DNA from: Caenorhabditis elegans | Lineage: Eukaryota; Nematoda; Chromadorea; Rhabditida; Rhabditidae | Length of the DNA: 64,000 nt | Assembly: GCF_000002985.6 (NCBI RefSeq) | Contig: NC_003281.10 | Location: 6,572,001 to 6,636,000 of the forward strand | Reading direction: 5' to 3' | In this document: positions 34,826 through 46,400 of the stretch, in pieces | Layout: each line of letters opens with the position of its first letter | Numbering within the stretch: position 1 is the stretch's first letter | Translations under genes and position numbers: made by a program | Notes under the pieces: generated by a model | Seen by the model: the letters and a program-made list of their open reading frames with translations, nothing else | What the model was told of the DNA's origin: nothing | Databases searched by the model: none

Positions 34826-36103
34826 TTAGTTTCCCTTAACGAAAGCGACTCCCTTGGCAATGTTCTTGTTAAGTTCTGGAACGGATGCGTCGATAAGCTT
34901 CTGCTCATAAGCAGAAACCTTTCCAACTCCAAGAATCTTCTCAACTCCATTTGGTCCGAGCTCAACTGGGGTAGAGAAGTATTCGACTCCCTTGACGGCA
35001 TCGGAAGCAACATATGCGCATTGGACGTTCTTTTCTCCCTTAATTCCACGAACAAGAGCATTGGCGAAACGGGCTCCAGCAAGAGCCATTGAAAGAGTAG
35101 CGGATCCGGCTCCAGCCTTGGCGTTGACGACTTCAGTTCCGGCGTCCTGGATTCTTGGGGTCAACTTGGAGATTTCTTCCTCCGAGAATTTGGTGGATGG
35201 TTTGACTTGGGAGAGAAGTGGAATGATGGTGATTCCAGCATGTCCTCCGACAACTGGAACAACGGTCTTGGAGGCGTCATGTCCCTGGAAAATTGGACAG
35301 TGGAATGTGTGCTTTGAAGTCTGTTCGAGATACTCTTTTCTCGTTTTCTCTTATCTTTTTATTTGACGTTTGTCGCGTGGAGAACTAAGCGAGAAAGCGA
35401 GAGACTAGCGCGAAGAACGTACAAATAGTTATTTCTGAACTCACCTTAAGCTCGGAAACGAATGCTTGAGATCTGACGACGTCGAGGGTTGTCACTCCGA
35501 AGACACGTTTTGGGTCATAGACACCAGCCTTCTTGAGAACTTCGGAAGCGATTGGGACAGTAGAATTGACTGGGTTGGTGATAATTGCGATGAGAGCCTT
35601 TGGTGAAGCTTTGGCGATAACGGCAGCTAAATCGCGAACGATTCCTGCGTTGGTGTTGAAGAGATCGTCACGAGTCATTCCTGGTTTACGTGGAACTCCG
35701 GCTGGAATAACGATAACATCAGCGTTCTCAACGGCGGCGTAAAGTTCCTTTGGGCCAGTGTGAGCGGTAACCTAAGACAGAAACTTCAACATTACATTTT
35801 ATAGCTGAAGAAACGGACCTTGGCATTAGAATCAATGTGCGAAAGATCGGCGGCAACTCCTGGAGTATTGACGACGTCGTAGAGGGCGAGGTGAGCAACA
35901 AGTGGATCCTGCTTGAGAAGGAGACCCAATGGCTGTCCAATTCCTCCGGCAGCTCCAAGAAGAGCGACCTGATATTTTATGCTTTTTTGCTTCTAATACA
36001 ATATCAAATTTACCTTTGGAGCTTGGCTGGAATGACGGACGGAGACAGCACGGAGTCCAGAGTTGGCGGCAGCCTGGACGAGGGTCTTTGCTGGAAGAGA
36101 CAT
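34826..36103 (-). CDS. mdh-2: Mitochondrial malate dehydrogenase
   Basis: NAD-dependent interconversion of malate and oxaloacetate in the matrix (TCA cycle and malate-aspartate shuttle). Four minus-strand exons (36103-36014, 35968-35819, 35771-35445, 35284-34826) give 341 residues, the usual mitochondrial MDH length. Residues 1-25 ([20 protein letters not shown]) are basic and amphipathic, fitting a mitochondrial presequence. Visible landmarks are the NAD loop [11 protein letters not shown], the substrate-binding [14 protein letters not shown] arginines, [20 protein letters not shown], and the catalytic His in [14 protein letters not shown]. It ends AFVKGN. Codon choice is strongly biased to the abundant-tRNA set (GTC, CTT, AAG), as expected for a highly expressed gene. 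Confidence 0.97.
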
Positions 36104-36663
36104 TTTCTGCAAAAATCATAGTAATGGAAGCCTAGAAAATCATATAAGCTGTTCAATACTAGGTAAAGTCAAACCGAAAAGAACGATATCTTTTTAAAAA
36201 TTAGTTATAAAGCCATAAAACTGCTTTTAAAAAAATGAAGAAACGGCTGTGTTTGCTACCGACGGCAGTTTGAACGAACTTTGAGGTTAAAGGCGCACGC
36301 TCCTCTCAGGCGGCGTGAATTCTGCTCGCTGCGAGACCCACGCGGCGGCAATTCAAATCACATTTTTCTCAGCAAGTCAACTCTCAAGATTTTTGAGGTT
36401 ATTTTGAGAAGGAATGAAAGCAGATATTTATTACAAAAACATATTATTCATATACCACGAAGAAACAGTTCTGTTTCGTATTTCTTTATTTTCTAGCCTT
36501 TAATCAAATTATTTCGATTGATAAAGAACAAATTAAAAAATAACTAAAACAACCCGTATTTTTTACGTGTCCATAAACGTGTTGTAGTTTTTTTTTAAAA
36601 GTTTGCCAACAAAACATCGATTAGTTTTCGATATTTTTCACAAAAGGGTTAGCCGTTACAATT
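36104..36663. other. Divergent promoter region between mdh-2 and the phosphatase gene
   Basis: About 560 bp separate the two divergent start codons. A GC-rich repeat fragment (GGTTAAAGGCGCACGCTCC ... GCTGCGAGACCCACGCGGCGG) at about 36280-36350 resembles one arm of the dispersed palindromic family. The rest is AT-rich. Confidence 0.55.
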
Positions 36664-38331
36664 ATGGTGGTGAGTAGAAGACAATACAATTTTTTGAAAC
36701 GCATGTCTTTAGAACGGTAACAAACAATCAAAAAGTACCGATGCAAAAAAAAACAATGTGGTGGAAAAAAAAGTTGACAAAAAGGGTAAAAAGAATGGAT
36801 CAAAGGAAGAAAAGTCGAGGAATCCCGAGAAAGAGGAAAAGAGTAAATTTAAGGATTTAAAAGAAGAGAAATCGAAGGTGCCTGATGATGGGAAGAAGCA
36901 AGAGGACAAGAAAGAAGTGAAAAAGGAAGAAAAGAAAAAAGACGAAAAAAATAAAAAGTCGAAAAATAGAAAGTCTAAGATGAAACCTCCACCAGATACC
37001 CAGGAGTGTAGGTTTGGACGTGTTTATCTTGTATTAAGGTTATTATTTCCAGTAGCTAACAAGAAAAAGTTCTGTAATTGGTTCTTCGTAGACGAGTTGG
37101 ATTGTAAAAAGCTGATGAGAGATTTTGTGGCTCTTAGAGCTCCGAGCACTTGTGTTGCCGATACAATGAAGAAACATTCAGAAAAGTGTAGGTAAGTAGT
37201 GAAATTGTTGATTTAAAACAATACAGGACTTATGATCCATGTCTAGATACTACGATATTCTCTGTCCTGACGCAACTCGTGTGGTTCTCCAAAATCGTCC
37301 ACCTGACAACGATTTCATTCATGCTAACTGGATGACTATGCCTGATAAATTCCGGTATATTTCTGCCCAGGTACTTTTTAAAATTTATTATCGTAGCATA
37401 AACCCTCAATTGTAGGGTCCTATGGATCAAACGGTCGAAGACTTTTGGCATATGGTCTATACGGAAAAAGCGCCAGCTGTCGTAATGATATGTGATTGGG
37501 AAGAGGATGGGATTCAGAAATGTTCTCGCTACATTCCATCAGAAGACAACATATCTCACGTCTGTGGAATCTACAGAATCACTAAAATTGATCAAATGAC
37601 AATGGTGTATGCGGATGTAGCATTGCAGAGTTTTGAGATTAGTGTTACTGATAAGTCGTAAGTTGGTAAGAGGTCTGTCATTTTAAAATTTATATTTTTT
37701 AGTTTGGAATGTCCATCTCTGGTTGTGAAGCATTATCATTTTCTCAAATGGCGAGATCACACTGCTCCAATGACATCCATATCAGTATTAAAATTGTTGA
37801 AAGCGTTGAGAGATCCAAAAGTATAATTGCCTTATAATATGTTAATTGAAAATAATTTACTAATTTTCCAGAGACCAGGTCCACCTGTAATCCATTGTTC
37901 AGCTGGAATTGGTAGAACTGCCACGTTGATCGGTGTTGATTACGGTAACCAAAGGATCGGAGAAGTTGGCGAGATGAACGTTCTTGATATTGTTCGTGAG
38001 ATGCGTCAAATGAGGGATAAAGCCGTTCAGAGTCATCATCAGTTTATATTCATGCTTATGTGTATTGCAGATCGAATGGTTTTGGTAAGTTTCCTCCATG
38101 CTTTTGATTTGAATAAAGTCATTCTAGGATGGTGTCCCACAAAACGATAATATGCTGGACCTGGCAGATTTCTACACGGAATTCATGAAGAAGGTGTTGA
38201 TGGAGAGAAAAAAGAAAGATGAAGCTGAAAAAGCAAAAAAGGAAAAGGAAGAAAAAAGGAAAAGGGATGAGGCTAATGATAAGACTAATGAAAAGTCAGC
38301 ATTGTCGAAGACACAGTCTGTACTTCAATAA
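36664..38331 (+). CDS. Receptor-less protein tyrosine phosphatase, lysine-rich N- and C-terminal tails
   Basis: Eight exons (36664-36669, 36713-37007, 37053-37191, 37247-37370, 37416-37657, 37703-37820, 37872-38084, 38128-38331) give 446 residues. The first exon is only two codons. Residues about 1-100 are almost wholly Lys/Glu/Ser/Asp. The catalytic domain has RYYDILCPD, DFIHANWM, GPMDQTVEDFWHMVYTE and the phosphate loop HCSAGIGRTATLIGV with nucleophilic Cys and Arg. The acid loop reads WRD (LKWRDHTAP) instead of WPD, keeping the catalytic Asp but losing the proline. The C-terminus is again charged and helical. It belongs to the nematode-expanded cytoplasmic PTP group, many members of which are sperm or germline genes; that expression is inference. 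Confidence 0.9.
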
Positions 38332-38821
38332 GATCAACTTGTTTTAAAGTATTCATTTGAGATTGCTACTTGGATAATAAATGTATCATTTCGATGATCC
38401 TTTGGAACTTTTGGAATTTTTGTTGAACATTTAACACTGAACATAGCCGCTTGCATCCCGTTTCTTGCCTGAAAAACGCATTTGAAGAAGTGAATTTTTG
38501 TTATTTTTATCACCTAAAACAACCTCCAAAACAAGTTGAACTCTTATTATGTTGGTTGAATTTTACGTCTGTGGTGATTTTCATAATATGTTGCGTGGTA
38601 GTTTTTTATTTAACACTTGGAATTTTTTATTTGGTTTTTTCAAAGTTTCAGCCCTGTTCTAGAAGTTTAATAAGAGTCGAAAAGTCTCTGGCAACATGTG
38701 TTTTCATCATATGTTTCCAGCCCTGCTGCCTATTCCTTATATCACAGAAGCACTACACGTCAACTGAATTTTCACCTGCTCTTTCTTCGTTCCAAGAATT
38801 CAGTATCACTCAGGGTAGAAC
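38332..38821. other. Intergenic region upstream of the chemoreceptor gene
   Basis: Contains a polyadenylation signal for the phosphatase (AATAAA near 38377) and AT-rich sequence with hydrophobic but unsupported reading frames. No separate gene is called. Confidence 0.5.
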
Positions 38822-40263
38822 ATGTCACCGGCACCGCTGCCTACATGTCCTCCAAACTCATCATATTTAGCTTCACCTGAGTTCATCTCTACGGGTTGTC
38901 ATATTGTTTCAGTCTTTATGATAATAACCTCATCCTATAGTGCATTTTTGATTGTCCGAAAATCGACTCCAACAATGAAATCGACTGTTCCATATATGAT
39001 CCGAGCACATTTATGCACAATGTTTTGTGATTTCACATGGGGAATCCTTGTAATTCCTATGATGTTTTGGTCGGTTGTTTGTGGATATACATTAGGCATA
39101 TCTAAATATTTTATAAACTCGAAAAATATTTTAATGTATTTTGGAGTTTGGCTCATGCTCGCAGTTCTTGGTACTAAGTTTAGAACTTAATTATATTTCT
39201 AAACTGAAATGTTTTCCAGCAATGATAGCTGCAATATTACATTTATTTGAGTTTCGCCATCAAGCAGTGGTCAGTAACAATAGTAAATTTGTGATGCGGC
39301 GACCTTGGACTCGTCGGATCTTCTACTTTTCCTCTTATACTTTGTTTACCAATTTTGGAATCCTAGAAGTATTAACACTTCCTTCTGATCAAGATGCTGC
39401 AAAGTTACAAGTACTACAAAAATATCCATGTCTGCCGTCATACTTTCTGGATGACCGAGCATTTTTAATTCAGATTGATGGAAGGACAATGTTTAATCCA
39501 CATATGTACATTACTTGTTTCATCGTAGCATGTTTTATTATTTTTTACATGAGTAATAGTTTCTGGCATTTACTTCCTAAAAACAATCCAACAATGTCTA
39601 CATCAACACGGAAATTGATTACAAGTTTCTACATTTCTATGTGCATACAGTTTTTGATTCCTTTGAATGTTGGATATATTCCTAATATTTATTGGAATTT
39701 TTCTGTGACAATCGATTACTATTCGCAAGGTGAGTTCATGCAAGGATTGAAAAATATCAACTTTTAAAATAATAACTATTTCTTTTCCTATATGTTTTCA
39801 AAGAATAATTTATTGATATCGTTGAAATGAACAAACGATTTTAAATGGAATTTAATAGTGTAAAACATGGTACTTGAGAAGTTTTTTGTTAATTATTTTT
39901 GTTTGCAAAGTTTTTGAAATTTTAATTTTACTTACTAGCATATACTTACTAGCATTTCAGCTGTTGAATTTCAAAAGCCAAAGTTAAGATAACTTTAGTT
40001 TTAAAAACTGTTATTATTCAGAAATCAACAATATAAGTGTTGTTTTATTGACTTCTCATTGTACATTATCATCAATTGTAACTATATTCATATACACCCC
40101 ATACAGAAAGTTCACTTTGGATTTGATTTTTAACAGTAGGTTACCTATTTCACTTCGTGGTGAAACTCAATTTTCAGAAATTTTACAAATTAATTGGGTC
40201 AAATCAAGTGTCTCCACAGTTGTTGTTAGCGTTGCCAGGTCGAATACAAATGTAATCTCGTGA
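38822..40263 (+). CDS. Serpentine chemoreceptor, class H (srh-like) seven-pass GPCR
   Basis: Three exons (38822-39170, 39220-39729, 40022-40263) close in phase to 366 residues. The N-terminus has the class H signature SYLASPEFIS before TM1 (CHIVSVFMIITSSYSAFLIV). It then has TPTMKSTVPYMIRAHL (the conserved TPxxMKS loop), TM2 and TM3, FEFRHQAVV after TM3, a CLPSYF segment in extracellular loop 2, and TM5 to TM7 ending with SSIVTIFIYTPYRKF, the family's PYR motif. The tail is about 45 residues. It would sit in the ciliary membrane of chemosensory neurons and couple to G proteins; the ligand is unknown. No stop or frameshift is seen, so it looks functional. It is a lone copy here although srh genes usually cluster elsewhere. 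Confidence 0.85.
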
Positions 40264-40552
40264 TAAGTCCTGATTTTTACACGGTTAAGGGCGGGCTTAA
40301 ACCGCGTAACTATAGTCAAACCATATGTTTTTTTAAATTAATGATTTGGGTTTTCATACGTTCAACATAGTTCATGCCTATAATGTAACCATTTCCAAAA
40401 ATTTCCATTTTTTCGTCGGCTTAGATGACTTTAATTCTGTTACATCATATTTTTTTAAAACCCACCTTATCATTTTTCCTGCTCACACCCCTTACCCAGT
40501 GATAAGAAAACGATGAAATTACATTTTCATTTTGACACCTTTTGAAGTGAAG
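40264..40552. other. Short intergenic region
   Basis: 290 bp between the chemoreceptor and the carboxypeptidase, AT-rich. No feature other than the presumed promoter of the downstream gene. Confidence 0.5.
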
Positions 40553-43066
40553 ATGATACTTTTATTGTTTATAACTTTATTTGCACTTGGTTCAACTGCT
40601 CCTGCCGATCAACAAATTACTGTGAGAAATATTTGAGTCTTAAAAAATAAAACTAAAAATGATTGTAGAGTCTTCCAAATCTTACGGAACCTTTGAGATC
40701 GAAACATTACGCAGGATATTTAAGTATTTCAGACGTCAAACAACTATTTTATTGGTAAGATTTTTTCATTAAAAAAAAGGACTTTATGCATATCGCATAT
40801 ATTATGATGTAAGTTTTCTGTGAAAGCATTGCTGTGAAGACAGGAAGACTTATTCCTGTCTTGTAAATTTATTAGAAATCTTTGAGACTCTGCTTTCAAG
40901 GCTCTACCTTTCCTCTTTGTTTAATTATGTTAACTTTTATTTGATCAATTAAAGAAAACACATTTTTCAGGTACGTCGAATCCGAAGAATCTCCGGAGAC
41001 TGCTCCAGTTGTCTTATGGCTTAATGGAGGTCCAGGATGCGCATCAATGGAAGGTCTTTTCATTGAAATGGGACCATTTCGAGTAAGAAATTATGGAGAA
41101 GAAGTGAATCGTAATCCGTGGACATGGAATAGAATTGCCAATATTATATATTTGGATGCACCTGCTGGAGTTGGGTTCTCATATTATAATACTACAAAGA
41201 AAGTTTTCACTGATGATGAAGTTGCTCAAGATAACTTTAATGCATTGAAAATGTGGTTTGCAGTGGGTAAATTGACATGTTAAAATGATAATAAGACATT
41301 TTTGTAGAGATTCCCTGAACGGAAGACGAATGATTTTTACATTGCTGGTGAATCATATGGTGGAACTTATGTTCCTATGCTTTCTGCTCGAATTACAAAA
41401 GCAAATGTAGACTTTCCTCAGTTTAAGGTGAGTAATATTTTATTAGTGATGTTTGATCATAAATTAATATTTATTATTTAATGTTGAGTACTCATACGTA
41501 TTTTGTGCTTTTATAGAATACTGATCTAGCGAATAAAAGTTTATTTCAAGTTTTCCAGGGAATGCTTGTTGGCAACGGATGTGTGGATGATCAAATCAAT
41601 TTTAATACAAATATCATGTATCAATATTATCATGCAGTCGTAGACGAGACGTTTGTTTTTAACTCGTTACGTCGAAATACAATTATTTTCAGTCAAATGC
41701 AAAATGTGACTCAACAATGCTGCAATGGAACCATGGACTGTGACTATTACACCATCTCTCAAGGCAACGACACTTGTGGAGATTTGGTAAGTCTCTACAA
41801 ATGCATAGATCTTAAAAAAACTTGAGTTTTTCAGGTAAACCAACTCAGTTACTCCATTTATTACACCGGTTATGATCCATACTTCCTCTATTTTGCGTGT
41901 TATCTCAATCCAAATCTTCCATATCCCCCTCACGAGGAGATTCGAAAACTTCAGAAGAATGTTCTCAGAAATAATCTCTACAAGAAAATCATTGGAGAGT
42001 CCCCTGTTTTGAAGAATAAATATTTCTATCCACCATCAGTAAGTTGTCCACAAAAAAAGAAAAATTAATTATATATTTTAGAACGACATTCAAGGACAAC
42101 CTGATTGTGCCTCTCATGATGATCACTTTCCTTATTTGAACTCCCCAGAAGTCAAAAAAGCTTTGAGAATTCCAGATTATGTTCCAAAGTATGAAATGTG
42201 CAAGTAAGTTTATTCATGAACTTTTGAAAAATGCCTAGAGAACACATTGTTTTCAGTATGGAAATCGCTGAGAATTATCAATCGCAGTATCCAACCATGA
42301 AAAAGTTCTTTGACACTGTCATTGATGCGAAAAAGCACGTAAGTTTGAAACGTAATACGGTACCGGTCTTGGACGAAATTGCTTAAATGAATGTTGTGAA
42401 AAAGAGTTCACCTCTTTAAACGAAATAAAATCCGAAGGAAACTCCGATAATCCGATAAGTGAGAACTACTGTCAAGGCTGGGTACTGTATTTACGCGATA
42501 AAAGTTACAAAATTTAGTGAACATTTTCATTGACTCTCTTGAAAATTGTATCATTTGTTCGAACAACATATTGTTTTTAACCAGCTCGCGAAAAATCGAA
42601 CAAAGTCATAAATCCGTAGATTAACTGAGCTCACTCTTTTTAAATTCATTATTGAATACTGATTGACTCAAAACTACAGTAACTTTAGGTTGCTATGTTC
42701 AACGGAGACGCAGACACGCTTTGCAACTACGTTGAAAACTCTCAATTTATTTACAAAACTCTGAAAAAAACAGTGAAAACTGCAATGATGCCATGGAATG
42801 ACCCAGTTCAACTTCCAATGGCTGTTGGGCAAGTCACAGAATACGATGGAATTACATTAATCTCAATCAAAGGAGGTGGACATTTCCCAGCTGCAACTGA
42901 ACAGAAACCTAAAGAGACCTTCCAAATGTTCCAGAATTACGTGAAGCATCAAAATTATAGTACCCCTGTAGCTTTCGATAAGACGTTTAATTTAACTTCA
43001 ACTATTATTGCAGTTGGATCTAAATTATTTCTGAGTTTTTGCATCTCTATTATATTGTTTTTATGA
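40553..43066 (+). CDS. Serine carboxypeptidase (cathepsin A / S10 family) with hydrophobic C-terminal tail
   Basis: Nine exons (40553-40621, 40669-40754, 40971-41262, 41308-41427, 41559-41786, 41835-42038, 42082-42203, 42257-42338, 42689-43066) give 526 residues. The signal peptide is [16 protein letters not shown]. The family motifs are present: the oxyanion segment [10 protein letters not shown], the nucleophile [10 protein letters not shown], the Asp in [10 protein letters not shown] and the His in KGGGHFPA. Cysteines and N-glycosylation sites (NNT-type) are present, as expected for a lysosomal or secreted enzyme. Unusually, it ends in a hydrophobic stretch ([14 protein letters not shown]) with no positively charged tail. 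That fits a GPI-anchor signal or a terminal membrane helix rather than free lumenal cathepsin A. The last intron contains a dispersed palindromic repeat. Confidence 0.92.
42350..42490. repeat. Dispersed palindromic repeat in a carboxypeptidase intron
   Basis: ACGGTACCGGTCTTGGACG, CACCTCTTTAAACG and AGGCTGGGTACTGTATTTACGC are diverged pieces of the family seen at 19386 and 48405. It lies within the last intron. Confidence 0.5.
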
Positions 43067-43430
43067 ACCATTTCATGTTTTAATAAAGTTTCTTAAAATT
43101 AATCGAAAATTATATTAATTTTGAATAAAATAAACATTTTAAAAAACAAGTTCTTTATACAATTTTTGCTCCTTTCCAGTCTCCCATGCTCTTCGCGAAG
43201 ATCTTCTACCTCCTTCGCTTATAAATTTGAACGTCCCGCGTTTTTGTTTGTCAACGGAGCGCATTTGCATTTCCATATTTTTAATGAGATTGACTGAAAT
43301 CTCGTTAAATAAATACAGTCATTTACCAGGGTTCATTTACCAGGAATATCTTGATTGTCTTCCAGTTTTCTTGCATTGTATTTCAGTTTCTCTAAAAATA
43401 ACGATATTTGCAGGGTAAAAGCCAAACAGC
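43067..43430. other. Intergenic region with polyadenylation signal
   Basis: AATAAA at about 43083 follows the carboxypeptidase stop. Further on, GTCCCGCGTTTTTGTTTGTC and AACGGAGCGCATTTGC resemble dispersed promoter-proximal repeat sequence of worms. The 365 bp spacing is longer than typical operon spacing. Confidence 0.5.
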
Positions 43431-46400
43431 ATGCTTCCGCCGAAAAAAAACGATCTAGATGGCAATCCTGTAAATCTGTTCTCAGAAAAAGAAATTAAGG
43501 ACTATTATAATGATTTTATTGTAAGTAAAATAAATCTGAAATGAATTATTTGAAGAAAAAATATTTAACAACAATTTATTTTTACAGTTCGACTTCAATA
43601 CATGCACGGAACTACCCCAATTTTTGGCTGGAAACCCCGATTATGAATTTTCAAAACAAACGAATCGTCTTACACAAGCAGCAGTGAGTTAATTTACTTA
43701 AGACGAAAAAATTATATGTAAATATGGTAATCTTCTGTTTTTCAGATGGAAATTCGAAAAATTAAAGATAAAGATCTGTACGACCAACATACGGATATGA
43801 TGCATGATTTTGCCAGAAACCCGCGTATTCTTCAGTAAGAACTATTAATGAAATTAAGATGATTTGATTTGAAAGTTTTCAGAAACTACTTCATCTGCAA
43901 AAACAAGGCATTTCTGAAATTATGCGAGATTTTCGAAGTTTTCAAATTCGACATTTTTGAGGGAAGTAGTATAAGGTTGGTTGTACATTAAAACAAAACT
44001 CAATTTTTCTTAGTTTCCAGCTCTTTTCATTTATGCGAAGGTCCTGGTTATTTCATTGAAGCTGTACACGTTGCTTTGATGCGATCTCGTGGTAAAAATG
44101 AAGAGATGAGCTATTGGAAATGGGGTGCAAACACATTAAATCCATATTTTGAAAATAGAAGTTGTTTCGATAAGTTGATTGATGACTCCCATATTCGACC
44201 AACCATGGATCAATGGTACTTCGGACCCAGCGACGATGGAGATATTGAAAAATTTACCGAAGAATATTTGATCAAGCAGAAGTTGGCAGGAACTTTTGAT
44301 CTTGTTACTGCAGATGGAAGCACCAACACTCAGGTATTTCTGATTTTAAATGTGTTTTAATGAGAGAAATTTCAGGGAAAAGAAGGTGAAATTGAGTCAA
44401 TAGTGAGTTCACTGATATCCGCGGAAGTGGAAGTTGCATTAAAACTTCTCAGAAGAAATGGTCGTCTGATTCTGAAAACCTATCGATTTTGTGCCAAAAG
44501 TACAAGAGATGTTATGAATCTTCTTGCTGATAACTTTTCGAGTATCAAAGCGATCAAGCCAATGGCAAGTCGACCTGGAAGCTCTGAGGTTTTGAAATGT
44601 AAAAATAAATTACTGATTTTTTAATTTCAGCGATATATTGTATGCGATGGATTTGGAGGAAGCATGAATATGGATATCAGTATGCTTCTTCAATGCGATG
44701 AATTTTTTGTTTATAAGCAGATTGATCGAATTGAATTACATTTGAAGACATTCATTGAGCACCATAGAATGTATTTAAAAGATAATTGGAATTCATTTTT
44801 GAAAACTATGAAGGATAAATCTTTTACTGCAGAGTAAGTTCTACATAAATTGATTACATTTTTAAATTATTAAAATTTGTAGAAGCCGCTACTTCTGTCG
44901 TGAGCTTCAAAGCATGTTTCCAAGTGGTTCCTCTCGATCATCAAGTCCATGGATGCGGTTATATGGTCATAATTTGATACGAAGAAATAATCCCGAAGAT
45001 TTAAAAATTTCTATCAATCGATACATTCTGACGGTGAGGATAACTTTAAATTGTGCAATTTAAATTTTCTTAAATTTCAGGCTGACATCTTTGATCCAGA
45101 CTACCAAAAGTTAGATGTTGAACAAATTGTCGCAAGGATTATGGATCAAGAAGTAGGAACATATTCTGATATCATCCAGTCTGTTTGCGCCAAAAATACA
45201 ATGCCCGGTCTCTACACGCTTTTTTTTTTGAAAAATTCAAACTGATGTGCGCCTTTAGGGAGTACTGTATTTCAAAAATTTGGCAAATACTGTTTTATTA
45301 CTTGATTTTTTACTACGTATCTCTTTTACTACAAGATCTCTTTTACTACGGAATCTCTTTTACTACGAATTCCGCATTTAGATCTTTTACTACAATTGGC
45401 TCTTTTACTACGTGTTCTCTTTTACTACGATCTTACCACATAGATCTTTTACTACGGAAAATACTTTTTTACTACCTTATCTTTTTCTACGTGGATGTTT
45501 TACTACGTTTTACTCTTTTGCTACGGACATATTTTTACTACGTGGAGGGATACTGTTAGGTTACTGTAGTGGTATTGTGTAAGTAACAGTTTTCAGATTA
45601 TATACTATAGTTTTTTTTAATTGCTAGAAATTTATTCACTATGAAATGAGCTTGCTCTCTTGTAAAACTTGTAAAAATTCCAGAAACATTCATGACATTT
45701 GAAAATCCTCTATAAATGTTTCTCAATAGATTTTCTGAAAAAGAAAAATGTAGGTCCGATACGTTTGAGAATGCAGTCTCGCTAAACACTCTTATCTCGG
45801 TCGTGTCAAAAAGATTTCAACTACAAAGTTGTTGAATATAGCATGGTCTACAATTTGTCAGTTGAACATTTTTTACCAAATTTTTTTCGCGGAGTTATCG
45901 GTACTCGGAGTCAATAAGTTTTGTGAACACACTTTCGGTAACTTATCTCTGTTGTTTTAATCTAAAATCGTGATATGAACATTCAAGATGATCGAAAACA
46001 ATAAACTGCTTATTTTATACAAGATTTGATAAATCCAGAAAAAAAAATTTTTTTAATTTTTGATCAAAAGTTCCAAAATTTCAGTTGAAGTCAAAATTTC
46101 AAACATCTGACAGATAACTGACCGAACCGAAAGTTGTTTATTACATTTTTAAAACTTATACATCAACCGGTATGGAACTAATTTTTTGGTTACGCGAAAA
46201 AAGTTAAGTACTCCAACAACAGTATCACTACAGTAACCCAACAGGATCCCTCCACTAACTCCATCTCAGTATCCAAAAAAAACTGAAATTTACTAGAACT
46301 ACTTGAGCACAAACTTCAATTGTGACCTATATATTTTAAAAAAATATTCATGCATTTGTTTATATCTAGCTTATACTATAAATATTGATTATTAATTCGT

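Noticed and set aside
38451..38870. Hydrophobic 139-codon frame just upstream of the chemoreceptor
   Set aside because: It overlaps the chemoreceptor start in another frame and lacks srh motifs; AT-rich sequence yields Phe/Leu/Ile runs by chance.
45185..45559. 124-codon Phe/Leu/Tyr-rich frame in the methyltransferase intron
   Set aside because: Translation of the TTTTACTACG arm repeats of the MULE-like element.
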